Translations under genes and position numbers: made by a program
Assembly (NCBI RefSeq): GCF_035825295.1
Contig: NZ_JAYMGI010000002.1
Span: 7,640,001-7,704,000 of the forward strand
From: Actinacidiphila sp. DG2A-62
GTDB lineage: Bacteria; Actinomycetota; Actinomycetes; Streptomycetales; Streptomycetaceae
DNA: 64,000 nt
Reading direction: 5' to 3'
The notes under the pieces: generated by a model
The model's input: the letters and a program-made list of their open reading frames with translations, nothing else
The model's database searches: none
Told to the model about the DNA's origin: nothing
In this document: positions 8,769 through 17,500 of the stretch, one piece after another
How the letters are laid out: every line of letters begins with the position of its first letter
How positions within the stretch are numbered: the stretch's first letter is position 1

Positions 8769-10406
8769 TCAGCGGGCGTTCGCGCCCGCCGAGGCGTTGC
8801 CGGAGGACGCGGCGCCCGATGAAGCGTTGCCGGATGCGGCGCCGGAGGACGCGGTGCCGGACGGGGCGTTCGCGGACGACGCGTCGCCCGAGCCGCCGGC
8901 GCCGGTGTGCGCCGGGGCCGGGGTCGCCGGGTGCGTCGGGTGGGCCGGGCGGGTGGGGTGCGTCGGGTGCACGGGGTGGGTGGGGTCGGCGCTGGTGGTC
9001 GACCTGCCCTGCGAGGTGCTCTGCGGCGCGCCCTGCGAGGTGCTCCGCGATCCGCCTGGCGAGGCGCCCTCGGACGCGCCGGGCGTCGTCTCCCGCGCCT
9101 GGTCCTCGCGCTGCGCCCGGCAGTACGCGTCGATCCGGTCCGCGCCGCCGGCCGCCTGCGCGAGCCGGGGCAGCGCGTTCGCCGAAGGCGACCTGCCGCC
9201 GTCCACGTCCTTCAGGTACGCCTCGCACAGCCCGCGTACGCCGGGCGGCGCCGCGTTCGGCGAGACCGTTCCGGCGCCCGGCGCGGCCGGCGAGGCGTCG
9301 CCGCCCGCGGGGTGTTCCGCGCCCGGGCCGCCGGGCCGGCCGGCGGTCGCGGAGCCCGAGGCGGAGGCTGAGGGCGACGGCGTGCCGCCGCCGGAGTGGA
9401 ACGGACCGGGCAGCGCGCCGTTCTGCGCGGCGATGGCGACGCCGCCCAGCGCGAAGACCGCCACCACGCCGCCGACCAGCACACCGCGGCCGACCCGCCG
9501 GGACCCCGCGCCCGGCCGGGTCCGGTCGCGGGTGCGCAGCGGACCCCGCCGCACGGTCCGGGCGGGCGCGGGCGTGCCGGCGCCGGCAAACGTCCCGGCC
9601 GTGGCCCCCGCGCTCCTGGCTCCCGCGCTCCCGGCCGCCTCCGTCGCGGCGCCCCGGCCGGTGCCGTCGGCGGTGGCGGCGCCGTCGGCGGACAAGGCGC
9701 TCCTCGCGCCGGCGGCCTGGACGCCCTCGGTGTCGAAGCCCGAGAGGGCCGCAGCGTCGGTCCTCGCGTCGGCCCTCGCGTCGGTCGCCGCCCGCGCGGC
9801 CACCGCGTTGCGGAACGCGTCGAGGATCGCCTCCTCGTCCCCGGGCCGGCCGGGCAGCGGCTCGGCCGCAGCCGCCAGCAGGCGGACCAGCGCCGCGGCA
9901 CCGGGTCCGGTCGCGGACTCCGCCGGAAGCGGGACGCCGTCCAGCAACCGGTCCGCGTCCTCGCCCCCCGGCCATCCGGCGGTGTCCTCGACCGCCTGGT
10001 CGCCCTGTCCGGGCGCACCCGCGCCGTCGCGCTTTCCCCGGTCCCGGTCCGCGTCCTCGCGTCCTGGCCGGCCGGCGGTGTCGTCGACCGCCTCGTCGGC
10101 CTGTCCGGGCGCACCCGCGCCGTCGCGCTCTCCCGGGTCCCGGTCCGCGTCCTCGCGTCCTGGCCGGCCGGCCGTGTCGTCGACCGCCGGTGCGGGCTCA
10201 CCGGCCGCGTCGCGCTCCTGCGCGCCCCGGTCCGCGCCGGGCTCCCCGGGCTCGCCGCGGTCCGTGCGCGCGTCGGAGCGCGGAACCGCCGCCCCGCCCG
10301 TGCCGCCCGCGGCCCGCTCCGGATCACCGGCGCCGTCGCCGTCCCGGTGCGGGCCCGGCCCGGGTGCGGGGGCCCGGCCCGGGTGCTGGTCTCGGCTCTC
10401 GCTCAT
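8769..10406 (-). CDS. Single-pass membrane protein paired with ECF sigma factor (anti-sigma-like)
   Basis: A 545-residue protein starting 3 bp after the sigma-factor gene, with GAGGAGAAG before the ATG. Residues 1-150 are a hydrophilic Asp/Gly/Arg/Pro-rich region with three copies of a 32-residue repeat. A short segment around 160-200 (LVRLLAAAAEPLPGRPGDEEAILDAFRNA) may be helical. One membrane helix is clear (VLVGGVVAVFALGGVAIAA), and the exterior part is Ser/Thr/Pro-rich with two Cys residues (LCEAYL, DAYCRAQ). The gene order matches a sigma/anti-sigma pair, but no zinc-binding ZAS motif is visible. The regulatory role is therefore inferred from context only. Confidence 0.65.
   Translation of the reverse strand: MSESRDQHPGRAPAPGPGPHRDGDGAGDPERAAGGTGGAAVPRSDARTDRGEPGEPGADRGAQERDAAGEPAPAVDDTAGRPGREDADRDPGERDGAGAPGQADEAVDDTAGRPGREDADRDRGKRDGAGAPGQGDQAVEDTAGWPGGEDADRLLDGVPLPAESATGPGAAALVRLLAAAAEPLPGRPGDEEAILDAFRNAVAARAATDARADARTDAAALSGFDTEGVQAAGARSALSADGAATADGTGRGAATEAAGSAGARSAGATAGTFAGAGTPAPARTVRRGPLRTRDRTRPGAGSRRVGRGVLVGGVVAVFALGGVAIAAQNGALPGPFHSGGGTPSPSASASGSATAGRPGGPGAEHPAGGDASPAAPGAGTVSPNAAPPGVRGLCEAYLKDVDGGRSPSANALPRLAQAAGGADRIDAYCRAQREDQARETTPGASEGASPGGSRSTSQGAPQSTSQGRSTTSADPTHPVHPTHPTRPAHPTHPATPAPAHTGAGGSGDASSANAPSGTASSGAASGNASSGAASSGNASAGANAR
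9948..10188 (-). repeat. 96-bp (32-residue) tandem repeat, about 2.5 copies
   Basis: The string CCGGTCCGCGTCC recurs at 9948, 10044 and 10140, exactly 96 bp apart. The intervening sequence is strongly conserved, especially between the last two units. In the minus-strand protein each unit encodes a segment with DDTAGRPGREDADRD followed by GAGAPGQ. It lies in the cytoplasmic part of the putative anti-sigma protein. Confidence 0.8.
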
Positions 10407-10409
10407 CGC

Positions 10410-11039
10410 TTACTTCTCCTCGGCGCCGCTGAGGCGCTCCGACAGACGTTTCAGGCCGCGGTGCGCGGCGGTGCGCACCGCGCCCGGGCGCTTCCCGAGG
10501 ACCTCCGCGGCCATCGGGCCGTTCAGTCCCAGGACCACCCGCAGCAGGACCGCCTCGGCCTGGTCCTGCGGCAGTTCCGCGATCAGCGCCAGCGCCCGCT
10601 CGGTGGACAGGTTCTCCAGCGCGAGCCCCTCGGAGTCCCAGCCGGAGACGGGCTCCGCGACCCGCTCGTCCAGCTCCGTGGTGCGCGGCCGGACGCTGAC
10701 CCGGCGTACGTGATCCAGCGCCCGGTGCCGGGCTATGGTCGCCGCCCAGCTGCGGAAGGACAGCCCGTCGCCGCGGAACCGGCCGAGGTCCCGCACGATG
10801 TCGTGCCACGTCTCGGAGGCGATGTCGTCCGCCTCGTCGCCGATCAGACCGCGCAGGTAGCCGAGCAGCATGGGGTGGACGTCCCGGTACACGCGGCCGA
10901 ACGCGCCGTGGTCGCCGGCCTGTGCCCGGGCGACCGCGTCGCCCAGCTCGGAATCGCCCATCCTGTGGTGCCGACGCAGTTCCGCCTTGCCCACTACGTC
11001 CTCTTCGTGCTCACCCGGCGGGTGCGGCCCCGCTTCCAC
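10410..11039 (-). CDS. ECF-type RNA polymerase sigma factor
   Basis: A 209-residue sigma-70 family protein. Region 2 is recognisable (AFGRVYRDVHPMLLGYLRGLIGDEADDIASETW, then FRSWAATIARHRALDHVRR). Region 4 has the HTH LPQDQAEAVLLRVVLGLNGPMAAEVLGKRPGAVRTAAHRGLKRL. It directs core polymerase to a small regulon; the inducing signal is unknown. The first codon is GTG at 11039, but an ATG at 10961 (MGDSELG) is also possible. Its stop is 3 bp before the membrane-protein gene, so the two are cotranscribed. Confidence 0.92.
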   Translation of the reverse strand: MEAGPHPPGEHEEDVVGKAELRRHHRMGDSELGDAVARAQAGDHGAFGRVYRDVHPMLLGYLRGLIGDEADDIASETWHDIVRDLGRFRGDGLSFRSWAATIARHRALDHVRRVSVRPRTTELDERVAEPVSGWDSEGLALENLSTERALALIAELPQDQAEAVLLRVVLGLNGPMAAEVLGKRPGAVRTAAHRGLKRLSERLSGAEEK

Positions 11040-11084
11040 TCCGCACCTGCGCCGGCCCGGTCTCGGCCCCTCAACCGGCGGGGG

Positions 11085-11525
11085 TCACACGCGTGCCTGG
11101 CCCACCACCGAGAGGTAGAACAGCCGCAGGCTGTCCTCCGGCCCGTTGCGGTATCTCTTGGCCGCCTTGCCGAGCGGGTTCCACACCCGCCCGTCGGGAG
11201 TGCGTATCCCGAACGGCTGCCCGAAGATATCGCGCTGGGCCGGGTCGAAGTCCACCCATGCGGCTCCCGCACAGCGTACGAGCACTTCGCCGAGGTAGGC
11301 GCCGAAACCGGTCAGGGTGTCCGTGAGCGCCTCGGCCGGCGGCTTCTCCCGCCGGATGCCGTCGATGATCCGGTCCACCAGGGACAGGCTGGCGGGCGTG
11401 TAGTCCAGCCGGATTCCGGACCCCTCGCGCACCATGATGACCATGTCGGCGGCGGCGCGGGAGGCCAGGACAGAGGCCAGGACACCGGCCGGCGGATTGC
11501 TCACTGCATGCGCCACCTGCTCCAT
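11085..11525 (-). CDS. Small conserved protein of unknown function
   Basis: A 146-residue soluble protein, not confidently recognised; it faintly recalls the streptomycete DUF6278 group. Visible features are an N-terminal Ala-rich helix, LDYTPASLSLVDRIIDGI, a central TLTGFGAYLGEVLVRCAGAAW, and a C-terminal block with DGRVWNPLGKAAKRYRNG. The ATG start has GGAAGGAAA upstream. It lies 45 bp upstream of the sigma-factor gene on the same strand and may be the first gene of that transcript. Downstream of the strong hairpin at 11621-11676 it must start its own message. Confidence 0.7.
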   Translation of the reverse strand: MEQVAHAVSNPPAGVLASVLASRAAADMVIMVREGSGIRLDYTPASLSLVDRIIDGIRREKPPAEALTDTLTGFGAYLGEVLVRCAGAAWVDFDPAQRDIFGQPFGIRTPDGRVWNPLGKAAKRYRNGPEDSLRLFYLSVVGQARV

Positions 11526-11620
11526 ACGGGGTTTCCTTCCAGTCGCCGGCGGGCCGTCGGCCGCGGATCGCGGCTGTTGAGGAAGGCGCAGCGGACCGGA
11601 AAAACATCACACCATCACAC

Positions 11621-11676
11621 CGCGGCGGGGTGCGGGGCCGGACCCGTCTCCGGGTCCGGCCCCGCACCCCGCCGCG
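11621..11676. terminator. Very strong hairpin terminator, 26-bp perfect stem
   Basis: Bases 11621-11646 and 11651-11676 are exact reverse complements over 26 bp, with the 4-base loop TCTC. It lies 81 bp past the end of the minus-strand LAxTG gene and is its likely terminator. There is no U-tract, as is usual in high-GC actinomycetes. Confidence 0.9.
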
Positions 11677-11756
11677 GAGACCGTGGTGGCCGGGCGGCGC
11701 CGGGGTCTGCGCGACCTCGTGCGCCGCCCGGGGCTCGGGCGACGGGCGGTGCCGCG

Positions 11757-12572
11757 TCAGAGGTGGCGACGCGCGCCCTTGCGGCGGAACCGCACCGCGA
11801 CGCCGCCCGCCAGCAGGACCGCGGCCAGCGCGCTGACGCCGATCACCGAGGTGCCGGTCGAGGCGAGGCTGCCGCTGCCGGGCGTGCCGGAGGAGCCCGC
11901 GGCGGCGGCCGAGGAGGACGCGGTGGCCGTGCCGGTGTCCGTGCCCGTCGTCGGCGTGGCGCCGCCGGACGAGCCGCCGGTCACCGTGCTGCCGGCGGAG
12001 CCGCCGGAGGCGCCGGTGCCGCCCGTCGGACCGCCGGTCGCGCCGCCGCCCGTCGAACCACCGGTCGGCGAGCCGCCGTTGGAGCCGCCGTTGGAACCGC
12101 TCGTCGAACCGCCGTTGGCGCCGCCGCCGTTGGAGCCGCCCGAGGAGCCGCCGTTGGAGCCGGTCTGGCCGGAGCAGTCGACCCAGAAGACCTTCTGCTT
12201 GGCCTTGCCGTGCTCACCGTCGAAGTTCCACGTGAGCTTGTAGTGGCCGTCGGGGAGGCTGATGTCCGCGGTGCGGCCGTGGCCCTGGCCGTCGAGCGTG
12301 ATGGAGCCGCTGTCGGCCTCGACGTCCTTGGGAGTGGTGGGCGCCTGGGTGTCGATCTCCCAGGCGGCCTGCTGCCGGCCGTCGAAGAAGAACGCGTCCA
12401 GATAGAACGTGCAGACGTGCGGCTCGTTCTTGACCAGCTCCTCGCCGGTCTTCGCGTCATGGATCTTGATGGTGCCGTTGTCGCCCGGGGCGTCGGCGGA
12501 CGCGACAGGGGCGAGCAGGGCGGTGGCCGCCACGGCGACAGCCGTGGCCCCTACCGCGGAGAAGACGCGCAT
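11757..12572 (-). CDS. Secreted LAxTG wall-anchored surface protein (sortase E substrate)
   Basis: A 271-residue secreted protein. A signal peptide occupies residues 1-26 (ALLAPVASA before ADAPG). A globular part of about 120 residues follows, with two Cys (HVCTFYLDAFFF and VFWVDCSG) and a beta-sandwich-like pattern ending DGHYKLTWNFDGEHG. Next is a long Gly/Ser/Thr/Asn-rich spacer, then the sorting signal LASTG at about residue 235, a hydrophobic stretch and the basic tail RFRRKGARRHL. LAxTG is the motif cleaved by class E sortases in streptomycetes. A similar layout occurs in uncharacterised wall proteins with a small Ig/prealbumin-like head. The ligand is unknown. Confidence 0.85.
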   Translation of the reverse strand: MRVFSAVGATAVAVAATALLAPVASADAPGDNGTIKIHDAKTGEELVKNEPHVCTFYLDAFFFDGRQQAAWEIDTQAPTTPKDVEADSGSITLDGQGHGRTADISLPDGHYKLTWNFDGEHGKAKQKVFWVDCSGQTGSNGGSSGGSNGGGANGGSTSGSNGGSNGGSPTGGSTGGGATGGPTGGTGASGGSAGSTVTGGSSGGATPTTGTDTGTATASSSAAAAGSSGTPGSGSLASTGTSVIGVSALAAVLLAGGVAVRFRRKGARRHL

Positions 12573-12771
12573 GGATAACCAACCTGGGAAAAAGGGATGG
12601 AGCGGGGGGAGGCGCTCAGCCTGCTGAGCCGCGATCGCCGTGTCAAGCAGGCGGATATACCCCCACGAACACCCCTATTGCGGTCACCCCTTGCGCTCCG
12701 GCGGCGGCCGGAGCCGCCTGGCCGCATGCCGGCGGCGGCCCCCTCCTCGGGCAACCGCCGCCGGTGGCCGG

Positions 12772-14106
12772 TCAGTTGGGGTTGTTCGCGTTGGTCAGCG
12801 TTTCCCAGGCGACGAACAGGCTGTTCGTGCCGGCCGGCCGGTTCTGCTCGGTGAGCGCCTGCGTGTTGGTCATCGCGACGCCCCGCCGGGTGTGCAGCGC
12901 GTTGAACCCCGGCTCGGTGACCGGGCCGAGTCCGCGGTTCACCGAGCCGCCGCACAGCCAGCTCGGCGGCGTGGTTCCCAGCTCGTACTTGGACTGGAAG
13001 CCCAGCGCCTGGCGCAGCCGTTCGCCGATGTCGGTGCCGTAGAGGTCGTCGCCCTGGATGCGGCTGGTCTCCGCGATGTGCGAGATGGACGAGATGCCGT
13101 AGCCGGTGTGCGTGAAGTCGCGGCAGGTCTCCTGCGTCACGCCGTCCACGAAGGTCGACTGGCCCTGCCAGTACGCGATGATCTTGTCGCGGGTGTCGAG
13201 GTGCTGGCTGGGCACCGTCTTGGGCAGCGAGCCGTCGGCGGAGATGTAGACGTACGCCGCGGCGCGGGTGCGGAAGGTGGCCATCGCCTTGTCGTAGTCC
13301 GCCGCGTCGTCCAGGAAGACGGAGATGCCGGTCGCCGCCTCCATCATCGTCAGCTCCCAGTTGCCGTTGGAGTTCGAGCCGTTGATGATCTCCGGGAGGT
13401 AGACGGTGCGCAGCATGGTGGCGAAGCGGGCCTGGTTCGGCCAGCCGCCGGTGTAGGTGTACTTGATCAGCTCGGCGGCCTTGGCCCAGGACGAGCCGGC
13501 CCAGCCGGTCTGCAGCGGGGCGTTGCTGTTGGTGTGCGCGGTGATCGTCGCCGACCACGCGTCCATGAGCTTGATGGACTCCTGGGCGTAGGCGCTGTTG
13601 CGGGTGATGTACCAGGCCAGCGCGTCGGTGTACGCGGCGATCGCGTCCTGGCGCTCGTCGGTGCAGCCGTAGTCGGGGTTGGAGTACGACCCGCACTCGA
13701 CGGTGGCGCGCGGCTTGGGGGTACGGGACAGCGACGCGTACGAGCTGCCGATCATCTGGTCGTACGCGCTCTTCCACGGCTCGGCGTTCGCCTGCACCTT
13801 GCCGCGGACGAAGTCGAGTTGGGCGGTGTCGAGCACGACCCCGGGGTGCACGAAGGCGGCGGGGGCGGCGCTGGCCTGCCGGCCGCCGCCGGGCCAGACG
13901 AGCAGCCCGGCGACCAGGGCCGCCACCGCGCCCGCTGCCGCGGCGAGCATCGAGGGCCGCCGCCGGCGGTGCCGGGCGGCCTCGGCGCGCGACGCCGGGG
14001 GAGCCGGGGGAGCCGGGGGAGCGGGAGAGACCGTGCGGGGCGTAGCGGTCCCGGGCGGGGTCGCCGCCGCGGACGGTCCGGACAGGGGTGTGGGCGAGCC
14101 TGTCAT
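12772..14106 (-). CDS. Alginate-lyase-like polysaccharide lyase, exported
   Basis: A 444-residue protein with a cytoplasmic Pro/Ala/Arg-rich start, a hydrophobic signal or anchor segment at about 53-71, and a mature all-helical domain. The mature part resembles the alginate lyase superfamily (alpha/alpha toroid): VLDTAQLDFVRGKV, NSNGNWELTMMEA (the Asn/Trp motif of the active cleft), HTGYGISSISHIAETS and DLYGTDIGERLRQALGF. The catalytic reaction would be beta-elimination on uronate-containing polymers; the precise substrate is not determined. I chose the ATG at 14106; longer GTG/ATG readings run into the promoter. A 20-bp A+T-rich control region precedes it (see operator entries). Confidence 0.85.
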   Translation of the reverse strand: MTGSPTPLSGPSAAATPPGTATPRTVSPAPPAPPAPPASRAEAARHRRRRPSMLAAAAGAVAALVAGLLVWPGGGRQASAAPAAFVHPGVVLDTAQLDFVRGKVQANAEPWKSAYDQMIGSSYASLSRTPKPRATVECGSYSNPDYGCTDERQDAIAAYTDALAWYITRNSAYAQESIKLMDAWSATITAHTNSNAPLQTGWAGSSWAKAAELIKYTYTGGWPNQARFATMLRTVYLPEIINGSNSNGNWELTMMEAATGISVFLDDAADYDKAMATFRTRAAAYVYISADGSLPKTVPSQHLDTRDKIIAYWQGQSTFVDGVTQETCRDFTHTGYGISSISHIAETSRIQGDDLYGTDIGERLRQALGFQSKYELGTTPPSWLCGGSVNRGLGPVTEPGFNALHTRRGVAMTNTQALTEQNRPAGTNSLFVAWETLTNANNPN

Positions 14107-14273
14107 GCGGGGGATTCCGTTCGTCAGGAGGAGTGGGGGGTGGACGTCGCGCACGGGCGGGAACACCAGTGGGGCGGTGTTCCCGTGGCACTCCGCGGCG
14201 TCCCGCGGTGTCCTGCGGCGTTCCGCCGCCTCCGGCAGGAGACACGACGGGATTCGCATACCTGAACTGTGGT

Positions 14274-14293
14274 CGCCAATATGACCATTGGCG
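14274..14293. promoter_or_regulatory. Inverted repeat around the lyase transcription start
   Basis: CGCCAAT and ATTGGCG are exact 7-bp reverse complements separated by 6 bp. The site lies 8-10 bp downstream of the predicted minus-strand -10 element of the alginate lyase gene, and so over or just past the transcription start. It has the size of a dimeric regulator site. Confidence 0.6.
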
Positions 14294-14301
14294 TACGCGG
14301 G

Positions 14302-14331
14302 ACCATAGGACTGGACCAATCCCCTCGTCAA
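14302..14331 (-). promoter_or_regulatory. Promoter of the alginate lyase with TGGTC-type operator
   Basis: On the minus strand TTGACG (14326-14331) and TATGGT (14302-14307) are 18 bp apart and look like a housekeeping-type promoter. The spacer contains TGGTCCAGTCCT (14307-14318), one base away from the 12-bp TGGTC(C/T)AGACCT element described in streptomycete chitinase promoters. A second TGGTCC begins 13 bp on. Position and similarity suggest sugar-responsive repression. Confidence 0.6.
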
Positions 14332-14451
14332 CCCCTCCTGTTCCGCGCGTCGTCGGCGGCCTCGCGCGCCCCGGCGGTCCGCCCGCGCCCCAGAGGCGCT
14401 TTGCGCAGGTGCGACGGGGTGGGCCGGACGGAAAGAGCCCTTCCGAGGGGG

Positions 14452-14480
14452 TTGACGTCCCCGGGGCGGGTGCGAAGAAT
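14452..14480 (+). promoter_or_regulatory. Putative promoter of the discoidin/lyase gene
   Basis: TTGACG (14452-14457) and AAGAAT (14475-14480) are separated by 17 bp. The predicted start of transcription falls at the palindromic operator beginning 14491, and the GTG start codon lies 64 bp after the -10 element. Confidence 0.5.
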
Positions 14481-14490
14481 GGCCGCACTT

Positions 14491-14502
14491 GACAACGTTG
14501 TC
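14491..14502. promoter_or_regulatory. LacI-type palindromic operator
   Basis: GACAACGTTGTC is a perfect 12-bp palindrome with the central CG step typical of LacI/GalR-family sites. It sits at the predicted transcription start of the discoidin/lyase gene, where a repressor would block initiation. No LacI-family gene is present in the window. Confidence 0.7.
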
Positions 14503-14543
14503 GCATGCGAGGGCGGCGCCGGGAGCGCCGCGGAGGAGTCATC

Positions 14544-17500
14544 GTGCCGGACCGCACCGTTCCGCTGAGCAGACGTCGATTCACCCAACTGGCCGCGATC
14601 ACCGCCGCCTTGGCCGCCGCGCCGATCGCCGCGGCCGCCCCCGCGCGGGCCGACGCGGGCGCGGCGGGCTCCGCCGGGCAGGCCGCGAAGGACTCCCCGC
14701 ACGGCGCGGCGCCCGACGCCACCGCGGCCACGTACCACCAGGTGCTGCTGCGGCACACCCGGTGGACCGAGACGCAGTGGGACGCCGCGGCCGGCCACTA
14801 CACCGCCACCGACTTCGGCTTCGCCGTGGTCCTCGGCCACGCGCTGCTGCTGACCCGCGGCGGCTACGACGCCGACCTCGCCGGGATCGACGAGGACACG
14901 CTGCGCGCGCGCACGCTGGCCACGCTCAGCCACTTCGCCGCGTCCAACCGCCTGACCGGCGGCACGGAATGGGGCAAGACGCTCTTCTTCGACACCACCT
15001 TCCAGCTCTACTTCGTGCTCGCCGCCCGGCTGCTGTGGGACCAGCTGGACGAGGCCACCCGCGCCAACGTGGACACCATCGTCCGCGAACAGGCCGCCTA
15101 CACCGCCTCGTTGGGCACCGGCAACGACCCGCTGTCCGGCAGCTGGACGCCCGACGGGCTCAAGGGCAACCACGTCGGCGACACCAAGCTGGAGGAGATG
15201 GGCGTCTACGCCCAGTCGCTCGCGCCCGCCCTGGCCTGGGCGCCCGACGACGCCCGGCACGCCGAGTGGTCGACGTGGTACGGCCGGTGGAGCCGCAACG
15301 AGACCGGTCTGCCGGCCGCGGACCTCGCCAACCCGGCCGTCGTGGACGGCGTCCCGATCAGCGACAACACCGCCGAGAACCTCTACGACACCTTCATCGT
15401 GGAGAACCACGGCTCGTTCGGCCCGCACTACCAGTGCGAGCTGTGGCGCACCTCGGGCCGCAACAGCGTCCACTTCCTCACCGCCGGCCGGGACCTGCCC
15501 GAGGTGCTGGCCGCGCAGCCCAACGCCGACCGGCTGTGGGACACCCTGCTGCTGGTGATGAGCGACGCCGGCGAGCCGCTGATGCCGATGGTCAACGACC
15601 GCGAGCATCTGTACGGGCGCGACGTCATCCCGGTCGCCTTCCTCGCCCAGGTCCTCGGCGACCGGGCCGCCGCCCGCGCCGAGCTGGCGCTGGCCGAGCG
15701 CCTGACGGCGTACCAGCAGTACCCGCCGGTCAACCGCATCACCAAGTTCTCCGGCGAGCCCAAGTACGAGCCCGAGGCGCGCGCCGAGGTCGCCATCAGC
15801 TATCTGCTGCACGAGTGGCGGGCCGCCCAGCGCACCCGGGTGACCGCGCTCACCGCCCAGGAGCTGTTCCAGCAGGCGTCCGGCGTGCGGGACTTCGGCA
15901 CCGGCCCCGGCCTGGTCGCGCAGCAGACGCCGAACGCGTGGGCAGCCGCCGTCAGCAAGCCGGGCTTCGTGAAGTTCTGCTGGCAACCGGCCCACGACGA
16001 CTGGCTGTTCGCGCTCAGCGGCGCCACCCCGATGTTCCTGCCGACCACCGCGGGCACCGTCAGGACCCGCAACGTCGCCACGTACACCGCGCTCACCGAC
16101 GGCCTCGACGCGTCGGCGACGCTGCTCTCCCTGGACAGCGGCTACGCCGGCTTCACCACGCTGCCCGGCGGCGAGGTGGTCTACGCCAGCAGCGGCACCG
16201 CGGCGGGGGAGGGCCACGTCGAGGTCTTCAACCTCACCATGCCGGGCATCGACGGCCTGGACGGCAGCCGCACCTACACCGCCGCCGAGGGCGCCGCCAC
16301 CGTCGCCTCCACCGACAGCGGCGCGGCCGGCCACCCGACCGGCGGGCCGCGCACCGACAAGCTCGTCTTCGCGCCCGCGCAGTACCGCTACGTGCGGATG
16401 CTCGGGCGCCGCGGCAACGCCCAGTACGGCTACTCGCTCTACTCGTTCGAGGTGCGCGACGGCGCGGACGGCGCCGACCTCGCGCTGCGCGCCGCCGTCA
16501 CCGCGTCCTCCGCCGACTCCGGCAAGGGCGCCGCGCTGGCCGTCGACGGCAGCGCCACCACCCGCTGGGCGGTCTCGGTGGCCGACCGCAAGCGCGCCGA
16601 CAGCTGGCTGTCGGTCGACCTCGGCGCGCCGCGCACCTTCGACCGGGTCACCCTCGACTGGGAGACCGCGGCCGGCCAGGCCTACACCGTGCAGGGCTCG
16701 GCGAACGGCACCGACTGGACCGACCTGGTCGCGTACCCGCCCGCCGACCTGACCAGCCGCGGCGGCTGGATCAGCGTCGACGGCCGGGCCGGCTTCGTGG
16801 TCCGCGGCGCCGCCAACCCGCTGTCGGTCTACGGCGACACGGTGATCCTCTCCGACGGCCCCGCGGAGCCGGTGCTCGTCGAGGGCGTGCCGGACGGGCG
16901 GCCCGCCGCGGTGCGCGCGGCTGCCGCGCGGCCCGCGCCGGCCGCCGACCACTCCGCGGTGCGCGCCTCCACCGCGGGCGGCCACCTCAGCCTGTTCAAC
17001 CTCTCGGGCGCGGCGGTCACCGCGCGGGTCTCGCTGCCGCAGGACCGGCGCGCGCTCACCCTCTACGCCGGCGCGCAGACCGTGACCGCGGACGGCACCG
17101 ACTACCAGGCGGAGCTGCCCGCGGCCGGCGCCGCGGTGGCCGCGGCCCGCTGCACCCTGCGGGCCGCCGGCGGCGGGCCGGTCCCGCAGGGTCTGAGCGC
17201 CGAGGTCGTGGACGCGGCGACGGTCGTGCTGCGCGGCCCGTCGGCCAAGCTGCTGCTGGCGGCGCCCGGCGGGCGCCAGGTCACGGTGAACCTGCGGGCC
17301 GGCCGCGCCCGCACGGTCACGCTGCCGGGTGTCGCGCCCTATCCGCTCGCCGATCTCGCGCTCGGCCGGGTCACCTTCCCGACCTCGCCGCTGCCGGCCG
17401 GCATGTCCGACCCCGCGGCGGCGGTCGACGGCGATCCGCGCACGTCCTGGACACCGGGCCCGGACGGGCGCATGGTCGTGGACCTCGGCGCGGTCGTGCC

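Noticed and set aside
5749..9975. A 1408-residue minus-strand frame spanning three genes
   Set aside because: It crosses the XRE gene, the MFS gene and part of the anti-sigma-like gene in the wrong frames; Arg/Gly-rich shadow.
9948..10188. Mobile element footprint in the 96-bp repeat
   Set aside because: No terminal inverted repeats or transposase; the repeat is in frame within a coding region.
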